A stretch of 64,000 bases of DNA from Promethearchaeota archaeon (GTDB taxonomy: Archaea; Asgardarchaeota; Lokiarchaeia; Sigynarchaeales; SOKP01): the NCBI GenBank assembly GCA_030668025.1, contig DAOUUT010000001.1:5616-69615 (forward strand), in the 5' to 3' direction. Each line of letters starts with the position of its first letter. Within the stretch, counting starts at the first letter, position 1. A program made the position numbers and the translations under genes. Shown here in pieces: positions 52,920-63,014 of this stretch. Under the pieces are notes generated by a model, which saw only the letters and a list, made by a program, of their open reading frames with translations, was not told where the DNA came from and made no database searches.

Positions 52920-53024
52920 CGGTGAAATATGTATATACTAATAATATTTAGAATTACATCTACATATTACGTTTTAAACTTATAATTTAAGTTCTAAAAT
53001 TATTATTAGAAACTTCAATTTATT

Positions 53025-53333
53025 TCATTCTAAACCTACTATTTCTTTAAATTTGGGAGATTCGTCTCCTTCATCAACCGCTGAAATTTTAAAATCTACG
53101 CCATACTTATCTCGAATTTGTGGAGCCTTTTGAGTTGCTATAAACTTCATTCTTATAGTTGCATTGCTGCCATGCCAAATCAAAATCTCCTTATCTATTG
53201 GAACCACAATTATGTAAATATAATTAGAGTCTAATAGAGAATGTATGGGCTGATCTGCAATTTCTATTGCATCGAAATCTTCTTTTTCTTCGTCTATTTT
53301 AAATAGTAGGACCTGTTTTTCTAACATACTCAT
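53025..53333 (-). CDS. Single gelsolin-like domain protein (Asgard actin regulator type)
   Basis: 102 residues. SNYIYIIVVPIDKEILIWHGSNA is the strand pair of a gelsolin repeat ('vYiv...ilvWhG'), followed by the long helix (IRMKFIATQKAPQIRDKYG), then FKISAVDEGDESPKFKEIVG. Gelsolin domains bind and remodel actin; Asgard archaea encode short versions. First chromosomal gene beyond the element. Transcribed alone. The start may be ATG 53327 (codon 3). Confidence 0.8.
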   Translation of the reverse strand: MSMLEKQVLLFKIDEEKEDFDAIEIADQPIHSLLDSNYIYIIVVPIDKEILIWHGSNATIRMKFIATQKAPQIRDKYGVDFKISAVDEGDESPKFKEIVGLE

Positions 53334-53564
53334 AATCTAATTAATTTAGAAATTCAATATTATTGCTAAAAATGTCGATTCAATTGAATTTCTTCTAATG
53401 GTTTTATATGCTATTTTAGTTTTTAAGCTTTATCTATGAAAACATACAATGCCTAAATTTATCTTTAGATTAAAACTTAAAATTATAAATAGAAAAACGG
53501 GTTAAGTATTGATCATATTATTATTTTTATAGGATAAAGAATAGAAGTCATATATATAAATTAG

Positions 53565-54752
53565 GTGAATAAAATATCTCAACAAAGTGTTGATTACGAT
53601 GTTACCATAGTTGGTGGAGGTCCAGGTGGATCTACTGCGGGTTATTTGTTAAAAAGACTCGGACTCAATGTACAGATAATTGATAAAGAGATTTTTCCTC
53701 GACAAAAGCTATGTGGAGGCATTCTTACCTTTAAAACCTTTAAACTATTAAAGAGAGTGTTCGGCGAGACGGTGGAATCACTTCTGGATAAGCACATTAT
53801 AAATTATATTACGGATCGTTTTGAAATTAATTATAAAGTAGAAAGGATTATGTCAAGCAACATTTCCCAGTTTCCTTTTTATTTAGTGGATAGGGTAGTA
53901 TATGACAATTTCCTTTTGGACAAGGCGAAGGAAGCAGGTGTAGATGTAATCGAAGGAGATAAAGTAGATAAGGTAAATCTAGACGCTTGTGAAGTAAGTT
54001 TATCGAAAGGTGATAAATTTAAATCAAATTTTATCATAGGCGCTGATGGAGCTAATAGTATAGTAAAGCAAGAATTTATCCGTAATCGAATAATTAGAAA
54101 AGAACAATGGAATTATAATTTAGCTACTGGACTTGAGTGTTTTGTTGACAGAAAGGATTTAGAAAAAGAACTTTTTAATTATCCTATGATTTCATTTGGG
54201 TTTTTAAAATATGGATATAATTGGTTGTTTCCAAACAAAGATAAAGTAATTCTTGGCGTTGGAGGTCTCATTAGAAAAAATAAAGGCTATTTTAAAAAAG
54301 CGTTGCACAATTTCATATCTGCGTTGGGTATAAATCCAAAAGTGGTTTCTGAAATATCTGGACACCCCATCCCCTATGGAAATTTCAAAATCACTCCTAT
54401 TTATAAAAATAAAGTAATTTTAATAGGTGATGCAGCGGGTATCGCTGACCCGTTTTGGGGCGAGGGAATATATTACTCGCAAAAGACCGCTGAATTCGCC
54501 TCTTACGCAATTTTAAAAAATTTACAAAACGTAAAAAAATCTACTACGTTTTATTTACATTTATTAACTAAATATCTTTATTCAGAATTTCAATACACGC
54601 TTAAATTAAGATGGGTTATTTTTAATCAAGTTAATGCTCTATTAAAGTACTATCCCACGCATTTGTTGTTAAAAATAATGAGAGAAAAATTAAATGAAGT
54701 AACACAGGGGATTAGATCGTATAGGTGGTTTCGATTAAAAGATTACTTTTAA
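53565..54752 (+). CDS. Geranylgeranyl reductase family flavoprotein
   Basis: 395 residues. FAD-binding VGGGPGGSTAGYLL at the start, PRQKLCGGIL after the second strand, and IGDAAGIADPFWGEGI for the flavin phosphate are all typical. The family saturates archaeal lipid chains or related prenyl groups; lipid synthesis is the likely role. The GTG 53565 lies within AGGTGA; ATA 53574, in frame five bases after, is a possible true start. Confidence 0.88.
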   Translation: MNKISQQSVDYDVTIVGGGPGGSTAGYLLKRLGLNVQIIDKEIFPRQKLCGGILTFKTFKLLKRVFGETVESLLDKHIINYITDRFEINYKVERIMSSNISQFPFYLVDRVVYDNFLLDKAKEAGVDVIEGDKVDKVNLDACEVSLSKGDKFKSNFIIGADGANSIVKQEFIRNRIIRKEQWNYNLATGLECFVDRKDLEKELFNYPMISFGFLKYGYNWLFPNKDKVILGVGGLIRKNKGYFKKALHNFISALGINPKVVSEISGHPIPYGNFKITPIYKNKVILIGDAAGIADPFWGEGIYYSQKTAEFASYAILKNLQNVKKSTTFYLHLLTKYLYSEFQYTLKLRWVIFNQVNALLKYYPTHLLLKIMREKLNEVTQGIRSYRWFRLKDYF

Positions 54753-54798
54753 ATTGGAACGTTCTACTAACCATAAGGGATATTTAGTTACTTTATAA

Positions 54799-55788
54799 TT
54801 AAATAACTATAAACATTTCTACTTTATTCATCAAAAACGCAATGACCCAAATAATAGCAACGTTAACAAAGCTTATTGAGAAAATTATTACGCTATAGAC
54901 GTTCAAAGGAATAATCTGGTATATAGTATAAACAATAACGACATGGATTAGATATAACATGAACGCATTCTTTCCAACAACGCTGAAAAATTTTTCTTTT
55001 TTCACAAATTCGTGGTTATTCGCCCAAACTTCAAATATATAATACATCAGATAATAAATTAAAGAAGCGATTCCCACACTGACTAGAATATATGGCAACG
55101 AGATAAAAGCCCTACTTATTCCCCAAATGAAACCAAAACCGAAACCGAGTACCACGCAAATTATTCCACCAAATAAGAAGTATCTTTTAACTTTATCTTT
55201 ACCCTTGGTTAAAGCCTCTGCTAAAAAGGATGATAATATCATCATTGAGCCCCACGAAAGTGCTCCTAAGATCCCTCCCTCGATCGATTCGTAAATAATT
55301 AAACTTAAAGGCGTAAATAGAATAAGTTGATGGAGGAGCATGATTATTACGGCAAATAATAACTTTAAAAAGGGTTTTAGTTCGATTAAGGGCAATAGCA
55401 AAAGACCTGACATCCCCAGAACTTGAAATGTGCCCCACCGAAAGTATAACCCATCAGGTCCGATATTTATCGTTAAAAAAAAGCCAATGCTAATGAAAAT
55501 TAAAAACCTGCGAATATATCTTAGCATAGCTTTTTTTCTACCAAATTTTCCCTTTCGTTTTTGGTAAGAAATATTCATATTAAGCGCTAGCATAAAAACA
55601 AAAAAAGGAGCAATTAAATCTACATATGTTAGACCAAAATCTCCAGCGTGTTTGCTCCAAGATGGTACATTTTCGTAAATCGCTAAGGTGTTGACGAACA
55701 CCATTAGAAGCACGGTTAAACCTTTGAACACATCTATACTAAGGAATCTTACCTTTAATTTATCAGAATTTTCTACAGTTTCAATCAA
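54799..55788 (-). CDS. Membrane acyltransferase, HGSNAT/DUF5009-like
   Basis: 329 residues, about ten membrane helices. The start RFLSIDVFKGLTVLLMVFVN, then WSKHAGDFGLTYVDLIAPFFVF with the conserved His, matches the heparan-alpha-glucosaminide N-acetyltransferase-like family, which moves acetyl groups across membranes to sugars. A surface glycan role is inferred. Transcribed alone. Confidence 0.82.
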   Translation of the reverse strand: MIETVENSDKLKVRFLSIDVFKGLTVLLMVFVNTLAIYENVPSWSKHAGDFGLTYVDLIAPFFVFMLALNMNISYQKRKGKFGRKKAMLRYIRRFLIFISIGFFLTINIGPDGLYFRWGTFQVLGMSGLLLLPLIELKPFLKLLFAVIIMLLHQLILFTPLSLIIYESIEGGILGALSWGSMMILSSFLAEALTKGKDKVKRYFLFGGIICVVLGFGFGFIWGISRAFISLPYILVSVGIASLIYYLMYYIFEVWANNHEFVKKEKFFSVVGKNAFMLYLIHVVIVYTIYQIIPLNVYSVIIFSISFVNVAIIWVIAFLMNKVEMFIVI

Positions 55789-55883
55789 AATTTTAAAAAA
55801 AATCTAATTTATTTAAAGAGTATTAGAGAAAATTTCGTAATAAGTTTTATTAACTTCTCTAAAAAAGAATAATGAAAAAATTT

Positions 55884-56993
55884 TTATATTTTCCATTGAC
55901 CTTCTTCGTAGATAACTTTTCCGTCGGCTATAATTTTAGAGCCTGGCGTTTTCATATCTTTCAAAATGTCCCAATGGATGGCACTTTGGTTGGTTGAACC
56001 CGTCTCTGGTGGTCCAGCACCTACAGCACAATGCATGGTACCGCCCATTTTCTCGTCAAATAGCATGTTTTTTGTAAATTTGGTTATGCCATAGTTTGTT
56101 CCTATAGCAAATTCTCCTAAAATATTAGCATTTTCGATCGCAACTATCTCTTGTAGCAACTCTTCGGATTTGTCTGCTGTGGCTTTAACAACTTTTCCAT
56201 CTTTAAAGTCTAGACGGATATTTTCAATTTCTTTTCCGCTGTAAATTCCTGGATAAGTGAATCTTATGTGTCCATTTACCGAATCTTCTATCGGGCTAGT
56301 AAAGACTTCTCCATCCGGTAAATTATGGTGCCCACAACAATTAATCCACTTCCTACCCTTAACAGAGAGCGTTAAATCAGTATCCTCGCCTAATACTTGA
56401 ATCTTATCCACTTTATTTAAGATTTCAACGAGTTTATCCTGTTTTTTCTCAATTTCTATCCATTCTTTAACGGGATCTTCTTTATCTAAAAGTAGAGCCT
56501 TTTCAACAAATTCAGTGTAAGAAAACTTGTCCATACTTGCCTCTTGAGCAAAAGAGTTGCATGGAAAAGGAACTATCACCCATTTCAATTCTCCTTTTGC
56601 AGATCTTTCCATGTATTTCTTCATTACTTCTCGTCTTTTTGGTGCACCTTGAACTTTGGCGATTTTTTTTGGATCAACTAAAGAGAGTTTGCGCGTGTTA
56701 TAATCCCCAAATAAGTTGATCATGCAATCAAATTCTTTATATATAGTGAATAAAACATCATCAACATATAGTAGCTGTTCTTCTGATCCATATTTATAAA
56801 GCAATTCTTGTGTCTCTTCTATTTGGGGGATTAATAAAACATGTCCACCGGCTTTAATAATTTCTGCATAGACTGCTTGAAAGAGCTCGTGTGCTACGAC
56901 AGGCCCTGTAACGAATACTCTTTGATCTTTTTTTACGCCCACAGCGTAGTTAACTGCTAATTTAGCTATTTTTTCATAAAAAGTATTAATCAT
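55884..56993 (-). CDS. Aminopeptidase, M29 family
   Basis: 369 residues, the family's normal length. NLPDGEVFTSP, the metal ligands in LGEFAIGTNYGI, DEKMGGTMHCAVGAG and SAIHWDILKDM are the M29 signature. It removes N-terminal residues from peptides, using two metal ions. Not clearly linked to its neighbours; divergent from the hydantoinase operon. Confidence 0.92.
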   Translation of the reverse strand: MINTFYEKIAKLAVNYAVGVKKDQRVFVTGPVVAHELFQAVYAEIIKAGGHVLLIPQIEETQELLYKYGSEEQLLYVDDVLFTIYKEFDCMINLFGDYNTRKLSLVDPKKIAKVQGAPKRREVMKKYMERSAKGELKWVIVPFPCNSFAQEASMDKFSYTEFVEKALLLDKEDPVKEWIEIEKKQDKLVEILNKVDKIQVLGEDTDLTLSVKGRKWINCCGHHNLPDGEVFTSPIEDSVNGHIRFTYPGIYSGKEIENIRLDFKDGKVVKATADKSEELLQEIVAIENANILGEFAIGTNYGITKFTKNMLFDEKMGGTMHCAVGAGPPETGSTNQSAIHWDILKDMKTPGSKIIADGKVIYEEGQWKI

Positions 56994-57228
56994 GGTATAA
57001 TTAATTTATGTCAAAATTTAAAGAATTTGCTCTTATTTATTAGAAAGGATATTACAATATTAAACTAAAATACTAAGAGTAGCTTAATACTCAAGTTTAA
57101 AACTTTATTCTAATTGAATAATAACCATTTTGATTTTGCATTACAAATAGTTTTATAAATTCTAGAAGAAAATAAATGTATTATAACATCAAATATAAAT
57201 AAAAAAAAAAGGGAGAAATATATCAAAA

Positions 57229-59373
57229 ATGAATACTCAAAATAAGAATTTAAAAGCTATTGCTCTTGATACAGGGGGAACGATGACTGACTCCTTTATA
57301 ATTGATGAACACGGAAGATTTAAGGTCGGTAAAGCTCAAACAACCCCACAAAATGAATCGGAAGGTATTTTGGACTCAATTACAGATTCATTATCTCAAT
57401 GGAACTCCACGCTGGAGGCTTCTGGTGGGGCAGTTGACGCTCTAGTTTATTCTGGCACAGCTATGCTTAATAGACTTTTAGAACGAGAAGGTAATAGTAA
57501 CATAGGAGTAATCGTTAATGCTGGTTTTGAAGACCTACACAGATTAGGAAGGGCGCTACAATGCTGGATTTGGCTTGATTATGGAGGTCGTTTACATGCG
57601 CGGGAGCACGAACATCCTGAACCACTTGTCCCAAGAAAGCAAATAAAAGGAGTTCGTGGAAGGATTAATTTTTGGGGGGAAGAACTAATACCTCTTTATA
57701 AGAAGGATGTAACTGAAGCAGTTGAAAAATTACTTGATATGAAAGTTGATAGTATCTGCATCTGCTTATTGTGTTCCTATATGAACCCACGTCATGAGAA
57801 AGCAGTAGGTCGAGCTGCTAAAAAATTAATGAAGAAAAGAGGAATTGATATTCCTGTAATTTTATCTTGCGAGCACAATCCAGTTCGAGGGGAAACTCCA
57901 AGATTGAACTCGTTAATTATTGAACAATACGCAGCAGAGCCTTCTAGAGCTCAATTAATTAAGATTGCTGAACGATTAAAAGAAAAAGGAGTACCAGCTC
58001 CACTCAGAATTATGACTTCTTACGGAGGTACAATTTCGCCATACCATAAATCTCTTATTCCAACTATGGTTTCAGGACCAATAGGTGGCATGATTGGTAC
58101 GAAATTTATAGCTAAAAAATACGGAATAAAAAATTTAGTTTCTTCTGATGTCGGAGGGACGAGTTTTGACGTTGGGCTTCTCATGGAAAGATACGTACCT
58201 ACTAAATGGGAGTCGAGTTTGGGAAGGTTTATCTTAAACATCCCTATGATTGCTTTAGATTCAATTGGGGCTGGAACAGGCATGTATGTTCGCTATAATA
58301 ATATTTCGGGCAGATTAGAATTTGGTCCTGAAAGTGCGGGATATCAAATCGGAGTTTGTAACGAAGCTTCTGGAGTTGAAACAGTTACAATGACGGATTG
58401 CAGCATAGTTTTAGGTTACCTTAATCCAGATTACTTTTTAGGCGGTAAAATCCATTTAAATAAGGAGCGTGCTTTAAAATATATAGAAAACCAACTTGCA
58501 GAACCTTTAAATGCAGACCCTTACGTGACAGCTAGAGGTGCGTTAGATTTGATAGAAATTAATATGAAAAACCATCTTATGGGCATGATTCAAGGTCTCG
58601 GCTTCAGACCAGAGAATTATACTTTAATGTCTTTTGGAGGTGCAGGTCCACTTCATGTAGCAGGATATGCTAAAGATTTACGATTCCAAGATATTCTAAT
58701 ACCAGAGTGGGCGGCTGCTTTTTCAGCTTTCGGATGTGCGTGCGCAGACCATTCTTATAGGTACGAAAAGTCAGTAGATTTAGTACTTACTCCAGATGGA
58801 CGTTTAGATCAAGCAGTAATAATGATGTTAAATGCAACATGGGGAGAATTGAAGAAAAGAATTGCAAAAGAATTCGAAAAAGAAGGAAGAGACCCTAACG
58901 AAATGGAATTTAAGCCAACTCTTCGAATTCAATATTTTGGAATGTTTGACGATTTAGAAATAGAATCGCCTTCCGATGTTATTGACTTAAAAGATCTAAA
59001 AGAAATAGCTAAAAGATACGATGATCTTTTCGAACAAATATATCGAAGAGGAACAAAAAGTCCACATTTAGGATATCATTTTACGAAAGCTATAGCAACA
59101 GGAGTAGTGTCTGTACCAAAACCAATACTTCCTGATCACGAATTAAAAAGTGAAAGACCTGACGATGAAGCTTCCAAAGGACGTAGAGATATTTTTTGGG
59201 GAAAAGAGTGGTACGAAGCAAATCTTTGGGAAATGGAATTGCTTAAATCAGGTAATCAAATTGAAGGTCCTGCAGTTATTGAAGCACCAGCAACAACTTT
59301 AATAGTCCCTCCCGGTTTCCGCGTAAAACTAGATAAGCATAGAATATTTCACATGGAGGTGTTTAAAAAATAA
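57229..59373 (+). CDS. Hydantoinase A / acetone carboxylase-type subunit
   Basis: 714 residues. N-terminal ATPase-fold signature LDTGGTMTDSFIID, then SSDVGGTSFDVGLL and SFGGAGPLHVAGYA, all HyuA marks. Members hydrolyse ATP to drive ring opening or carboxylation. With HyuB and a gamma-type subunit downstream this looks like an acetone/acetophenone carboxylase-type complex rather than a plain hydantoinase; the substrate is unknown. Stop overlaps the next start (TAATG). Confidence 0.92.
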   Translation: MNTQNKNLKAIALDTGGTMTDSFIIDEHGRFKVGKAQTTPQNESEGILDSITDSLSQWNSTLEASGGAVDALVYSGTAMLNRLLEREGNSNIGVIVNAGFEDLHRLGRALQCWIWLDYGGRLHAREHEHPEPLVPRKQIKGVRGRINFWGEELIPLYKKDVTEAVEKLLDMKVDSICICLLCSYMNPRHEKAVGRAAKKLMKKRGIDIPVILSCEHNPVRGETPRLNSLIIEQYAAEPSRAQLIKIAERLKEKGVPAPLRIMTSYGGTISPYHKSLIPTMVSGPIGGMIGTKFIAKKYGIKNLVSSDVGGTSFDVGLLMERYVPTKWESSLGRFILNIPMIALDSIGAGTGMYVRYNNISGRLEFGPESAGYQIGVCNEASGVETVTMTDCSIVLGYLNPDYFLGGKIHLNKERALKYIENQLAEPLNADPYVTARGALDLIEINMKNHLMGMIQGLGFRPENYTLMSFGGAGPLHVAGYAKDLRFQDILIPEWAAAFSAFGCACADHSYRYEKSVDLVLTPDGRLDQAVIMMLNATWGELKKRIAKEFEKEGRDPNEMEFKPTLRIQYFGMFDDLEIESPSDVIDLKDLKEIAKRYDDLFEQIYRRGTKSPHLGYHFTKAIATGVVSVPKPILPDHELKSERPDDEASKGRRDIFWGKEWYEANLWEMELLKSGNQIEGPAVIEAPATTLIVPPGFRVKLDKHRIFHMEVFKK

Positions 59374-61589
59374 TGTCAAAAACTCTTATAGGATGGAATG
59401 GAAAATCTCTTAAAGAAATGTTGGAAGAAAGCGAAGAGCTCCTTGAAAAAACAAAACGATACTATGGAATAGAGAAGTTAAGCTTAAAAGAAGAAGACCC
59501 GTTTAGATACGAAAGAGCTTACGCTAGTTTAAGGGGTGCTTTAGTATCTGCAAGAGAAACGGCTTTACATGTGGCTGCTTCACCAATTGTCAAAGAGATA
59601 GGTGAATTATGCTTTGCATTATATACACCGGAGGGAGATTCCATAGTAGTATCAACAGGTATATTAGTACATGTTCATACGATGAGCGAAGCGATAAAGT
59701 TTATGGTTAGAGAGGATTACGAGGATGATCCGGGTATTAACCCTGGCGATATATTTTTAAACAACGATCCTAATTGTGGGAACGTTCATACGACAGATGT
59801 TCAGACGCTTATCCCTATTTATTGGGAGGACGAATTAATAGGTTGGGCCGGTGGAGTGACTCATCAAATTGATGCGGGCGGTATTACTCCAGGACACGAT
59901 TTAGTTTCCGCGATTCAGCGTTTTGATGATGGAATTTATTACACTTGCAGAAAAATAGGTTCTAATGACAAAATTTGGAAAGACCATATGATTAACGCTA
60001 AAAGAGCCGTAAGAACACCCATGTATTGGGAATTAGACGAAAAATGTAGAATGGCTGGTAACTTAATGATTCGAGACGCAGTCTTAGATTTTATAAAAAC
60101 AGAAGGGATTGATTACTACAAACGATTTATGAGAGAAGCAATAGAAGAAGGGAGGCTAATAGTTTTAGAGAGAGTAAAAGAACGTTTAATTCCTGGAAGG
60201 TATAGGGCAGCATCGTTTTTTGACATCAGTTTTAAAAACGAAGCGTGGCAACCAAGAGCTAAAATTGATAAAATAAGCAATATGCCAATTGAAATCGTTA
60301 TTAGTGAGGAAGGGGGAATTTCTCTTACATTTGACGGAGCAAGTGGTTCCGGACCAAATCCAATGAATTGCGGAAAAGGAGCCATGGAAGGAGGCCAGTG
60401 GGTCTTATTAACCCAGATATTAATATATGGGGATAAAGTAAACGATGGAGCCTATTTTGCTGTTGAGAAAGAATATCCATTAGGTACTTGGTGCAATCCA
60501 GGTGATCCATATCTTTCATACCAGAGCCCCTGGGGTAATCTGATCCCTGCATATACAGGGATGATGAAAAGTATTTCTTATGGATTATTTTCTCGAGGAT
60601 TTAGAGAAGAGGTAGTACCCGGTTACGGATTTACAGGGGATGCAATTCAAGGTGGTGGGTTTTATTCTTCGGGTCCTTTAAAAGGGGAAAGATGGTCTCT
60701 TTCTACCTTCGAAATCAGCGGCCAAGGTTTAGGAGCTAGTGCTGTAAGAGATGGACTAAACTGGGGATATGCAATGTGGAATCCAGAAGCTGATCTTGGA
60801 GATGTAGAAACATGGGAATTATTTCAAGGAGGTATTCCCTATTTAGCGAGGAGAGTAAAACCTAATAGTCCAGGTCACGGGAAATATAGAGGAGGCGCAA
60901 ATTACGAGGGAATAGCGATGATAGCATATTCAAGAGAAGTAGATTTTTTTGGAGCCAAAGAAGGTTTATGTTTTCATGGAAGTGGTGGGATGCATGGAGG
61001 TTATCCTCACGGTACGGGTTATCGTCTTTACGCGAAAAACACAAATATGAAAGACATCATTCAACAGCAAGCAGATTACCCTTTAGGAGACCCAGACCCT
61101 AGCAATGGACAATTCGAGAAATACTTAAAGGCAGATATAACAAGAAAACCTTATTGTTCAATTTATCCAATAATTTTAGAGAATTATGATCTTGTTCATT
61201 TTGCTATGAGTGGTGGTCCGGGGTATGGAGATCCTTTAGAAAGAAAACTAGAACGAGTCAAACAAGATTTAGATGATGGATTATATACTAAAGATATAGT
61301 TTACAATGTATATGGCGTTGTAGCAGAATATAATGAAGCGAAAGAGGAATGGAAAATAGACGAAAGCGCTACAAAAGCCCGTCAAGAAGAGTTAAAAAAT
61401 GAAAGGAGGGAAAAATCTCTGCCGTTCGAAGAATATTGGGAACAAGAAAGAAAAAAAATAACTGAAGAAAAATTATGTGAGGCAGCGACTCGAATGTATT
61501 CTGAAAGTTTGTTGTTATCTGATAAATGGGCACGAGAATTTAGAGCGTTTTGGAAACTTCCTGATGATTTTCAAATGGAGGTGAAATAA
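59373..61589 (+). CDS. Hydantoinase B / acetone carboxylase-type subunit
   Basis: 738 residues with the HyuB marks SPIVKEIGELCFALYTPEGD, FLNNDPNCGNVHTTDVQ, WAGGVTHQIDAGG, and the late GGPGYGDPLER. It forms the catalytic partner of the gene before it. ATG overlaps that gene's stop; the last base is followed directly by the next ATG. Confidence 0.92.
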   Translation: MSKTLIGWNGKSLKEMLEESEELLEKTKRYYGIEKLSLKEEDPFRYERAYASLRGALVSARETALHVAASPIVKEIGELCFALYTPEGDSIVVSTGILVHVHTMSEAIKFMVREDYEDDPGINPGDIFLNNDPNCGNVHTTDVQTLIPIYWEDELIGWAGGVTHQIDAGGITPGHDLVSAIQRFDDGIYYTCRKIGSNDKIWKDHMINAKRAVRTPMYWELDEKCRMAGNLMIRDAVLDFIKTEGIDYYKRFMREAIEEGRLIVLERVKERLIPGRYRAASFFDISFKNEAWQPRAKIDKISNMPIEIVISEEGGISLTFDGASGSGPNPMNCGKGAMEGGQWVLLTQILIYGDKVNDGAYFAVEKEYPLGTWCNPGDPYLSYQSPWGNLIPAYTGMMKSISYGLFSRGFREEVVPGYGFTGDAIQGGGFYSSGPLKGERWSLSTFEISGQGLGASAVRDGLNWGYAMWNPEADLGDVETWELFQGGIPYLARRVKPNSPGHGKYRGGANYEGIAMIAYSREVDFFGAKEGLCFHGSGGMHGGYPHGTGYRLYAKNTNMKDIIQQQADYPLGDPDPSNGQFEKYLKADITRKPYCSIYPIILENYDLVHFAMSGGPGYGDPLERKLERVKQDLDDGLYTKDIVYNVYGVVAEYNEAKEEWKIDESATKARQEELKNERREKSLPFEEYWEQERKKITEEKLCEAATRMYSESLLLSDKWAREFRAFWKLPDDFQMEVK

Positions 61590-62084
61590 ATGGTAAACGA
61601 AGATAAAAAGACGTTAGCAAGAATGATTAACGGAGATTTAACATGGAACGAACTTAAACCTATAATTAGCGGTAGAAAAGATCCAAATAGATTCGATGCG
61701 ATTTTAGAGATATTGCAAGAGAAAGTACATTGGGCAGAGAAGATTTTACTTCCACTTCACGAGCATCTTTACATTGTCTCAAAGAACGGAAGTAGGATTG
61801 TTAAATGCGACTGTGGCTTTGAATTTGGAGATTATCGAGAGAACTGGAAAACCAAGTGTAGGGTACGAGTAAGAGATACATATAAAGCATTAGAAGAATT
61901 GTATCCAAAAGATATGACGAGTGATCCCGAGTGGGAAGTGCTTAGAGAGTACTTTTGCCCAGGTTGCTTGGCTTTACTTGATACTGAATCTGTACCACCA
62001 GGATATCCGACTATATTCAATTTCTTGCCAGATATCGATATGTTTTACGAAAAATGGTTAGGTAGAAAAGCTCCAGACAAATAA
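61590..62084 (+). CDS. Acetone carboxylase gamma-like subunit
   Basis: 164 residues. IVKCDCGFEFGDYRENWK and YFCPGCLALLDTESVPPG are the Cys motifs of the gamma subunit of acetone carboxylase, probably a metal-binding structural part. Its presence in one operon with HyuA and HyuB favours a three-subunit carboxylase. Start directly after the HyuB stop, with GGAGGTG upstream. Confidence 0.85.
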   Translation: MVNEDKKTLARMINGDLTWNELKPIISGRKDPNRFDAILEILQEKVHWAEKILLPLHEHLYIVSKNGSRIVKCDCGFEFGDYRENWKTKCRVRVRDTYKALEELYPKDMTSDPEWEVLREYFCPGCLALLDTESVPPGYPTIFNFLPDIDMFYEKWLGRKAPDK

Positions 62085-62201
62085 AAATGAAAAATTTATC
62101 TTTAATTGTATTATTAATTAAATTATAATTTTTTTTTTTCCTATTTTTTTAATTGTTATAACTCTTTTAATTGTATAATATTAAATATATGAGGATAAAT
62201 A

Positions 62202-63011
62202 ATGCCAATTATAGGGATTGATTACGATAAATGTATAAATTGTCAATTATGCATTAAAGAAGATCGTGAACGCTTTTGGATGGATGAAGAGCAAAATAAA
62301 GTAATTTTTAAGGATGTTGATGCAACATGTAGCCTTTGTGGACACTGTATCGCAGTTTGTCCGGAAGATGCAATAATTTACGAGGATATGGGAGATGAAT
62401 CTTTCACATTTGATGGTATAGAAAAATTAGAAAAAATAATACCTTATAATAATCTATATAAATTTTTACGAGCTCATCGGTCTATCAGACATTATAAAAA
62501 AGAGAAAGTTCCTGAGGATATATTAAAACAAGTTTTAGATATTATGCAATATGCTCCTACTGCTGGTAATCTAAGGTATGAAAAATTCGTAGTTTTATCT
62601 GATCGTGAAAAATTAAGGAATTTATCTGAAGCCATTACTGAGACATTATTAAATGACCCCGCAATGAAGGCAATGGAAGGAAAAGAACTTGAAATAAAAA
62701 AGAAGTATTACGAGATTCCAGTATTTTATGATGCCCCTCATGTAGTTATTGTATATTCACTATTAGATATTCAAATTACGGACAATAATATTGGAAATAT
62801 TATTACTTATGATAGGCTTGCTGCACAATCTCTAGGGTTGGGAACTTGTTGGAATGGATGGATTCAAATCGCAGCAACACTTAATAAAAAAGTATTAAAG
62901 CTAGCTGGTGTTAGAGGAAAACATCTCGGGGCGTTTACAATTGGTTATCCTAATATCGCTTTTAAACGAAGTCCTCCACGATCTCGTAAACCAATAAAAG
63001 GTCTAAAATAA
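62202..63011 (+). CDS. Ferredoxin-nitroreductase fusion
   Basis: 269 residues. Residues 1-55 are a bacterial-type ferredoxin: CINCQLC, then CSLCGHCIAVCPEDA. The first motif lacks its fourth Cys. Residues 80-269 are a nitroreductase fold with FMN-type HRSIRHYKKEKVP, APTAGNLR, and AAQSLGLGTCWNGWI. Such fusions reduce nitro or quinone-like compounds with ferredoxin electrons. 117 bp after the carboxylase operon with its own upstream region; a metabolic link is possible only. Confidence 0.9.
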   Translation: MPIIGIDYDKCINCQLCIKEDRERFWMDEEQNKVIFKDVDATCSLCGHCIAVCPEDAIIYEDMGDESFTFDGIEKLEKIIPYNNLYKFLRAHRSIRHYKKEKVPEDILKQVLDIMQYAPTAGNLRYEKFVVLSDREKLRNLSEAITETLLNDPAMKAMEGKELEIKKKYYEIPVFYDAPHVVIVYSLLDIQITDNNIGNIITYDRLAAQSLGLGTCWNGWIQIAATLNKKVLKLAGVRGKHLGAFTIGYPNIAFKRSPPRSRKPIKGLK

Positions 63012-63014
63012 CTT

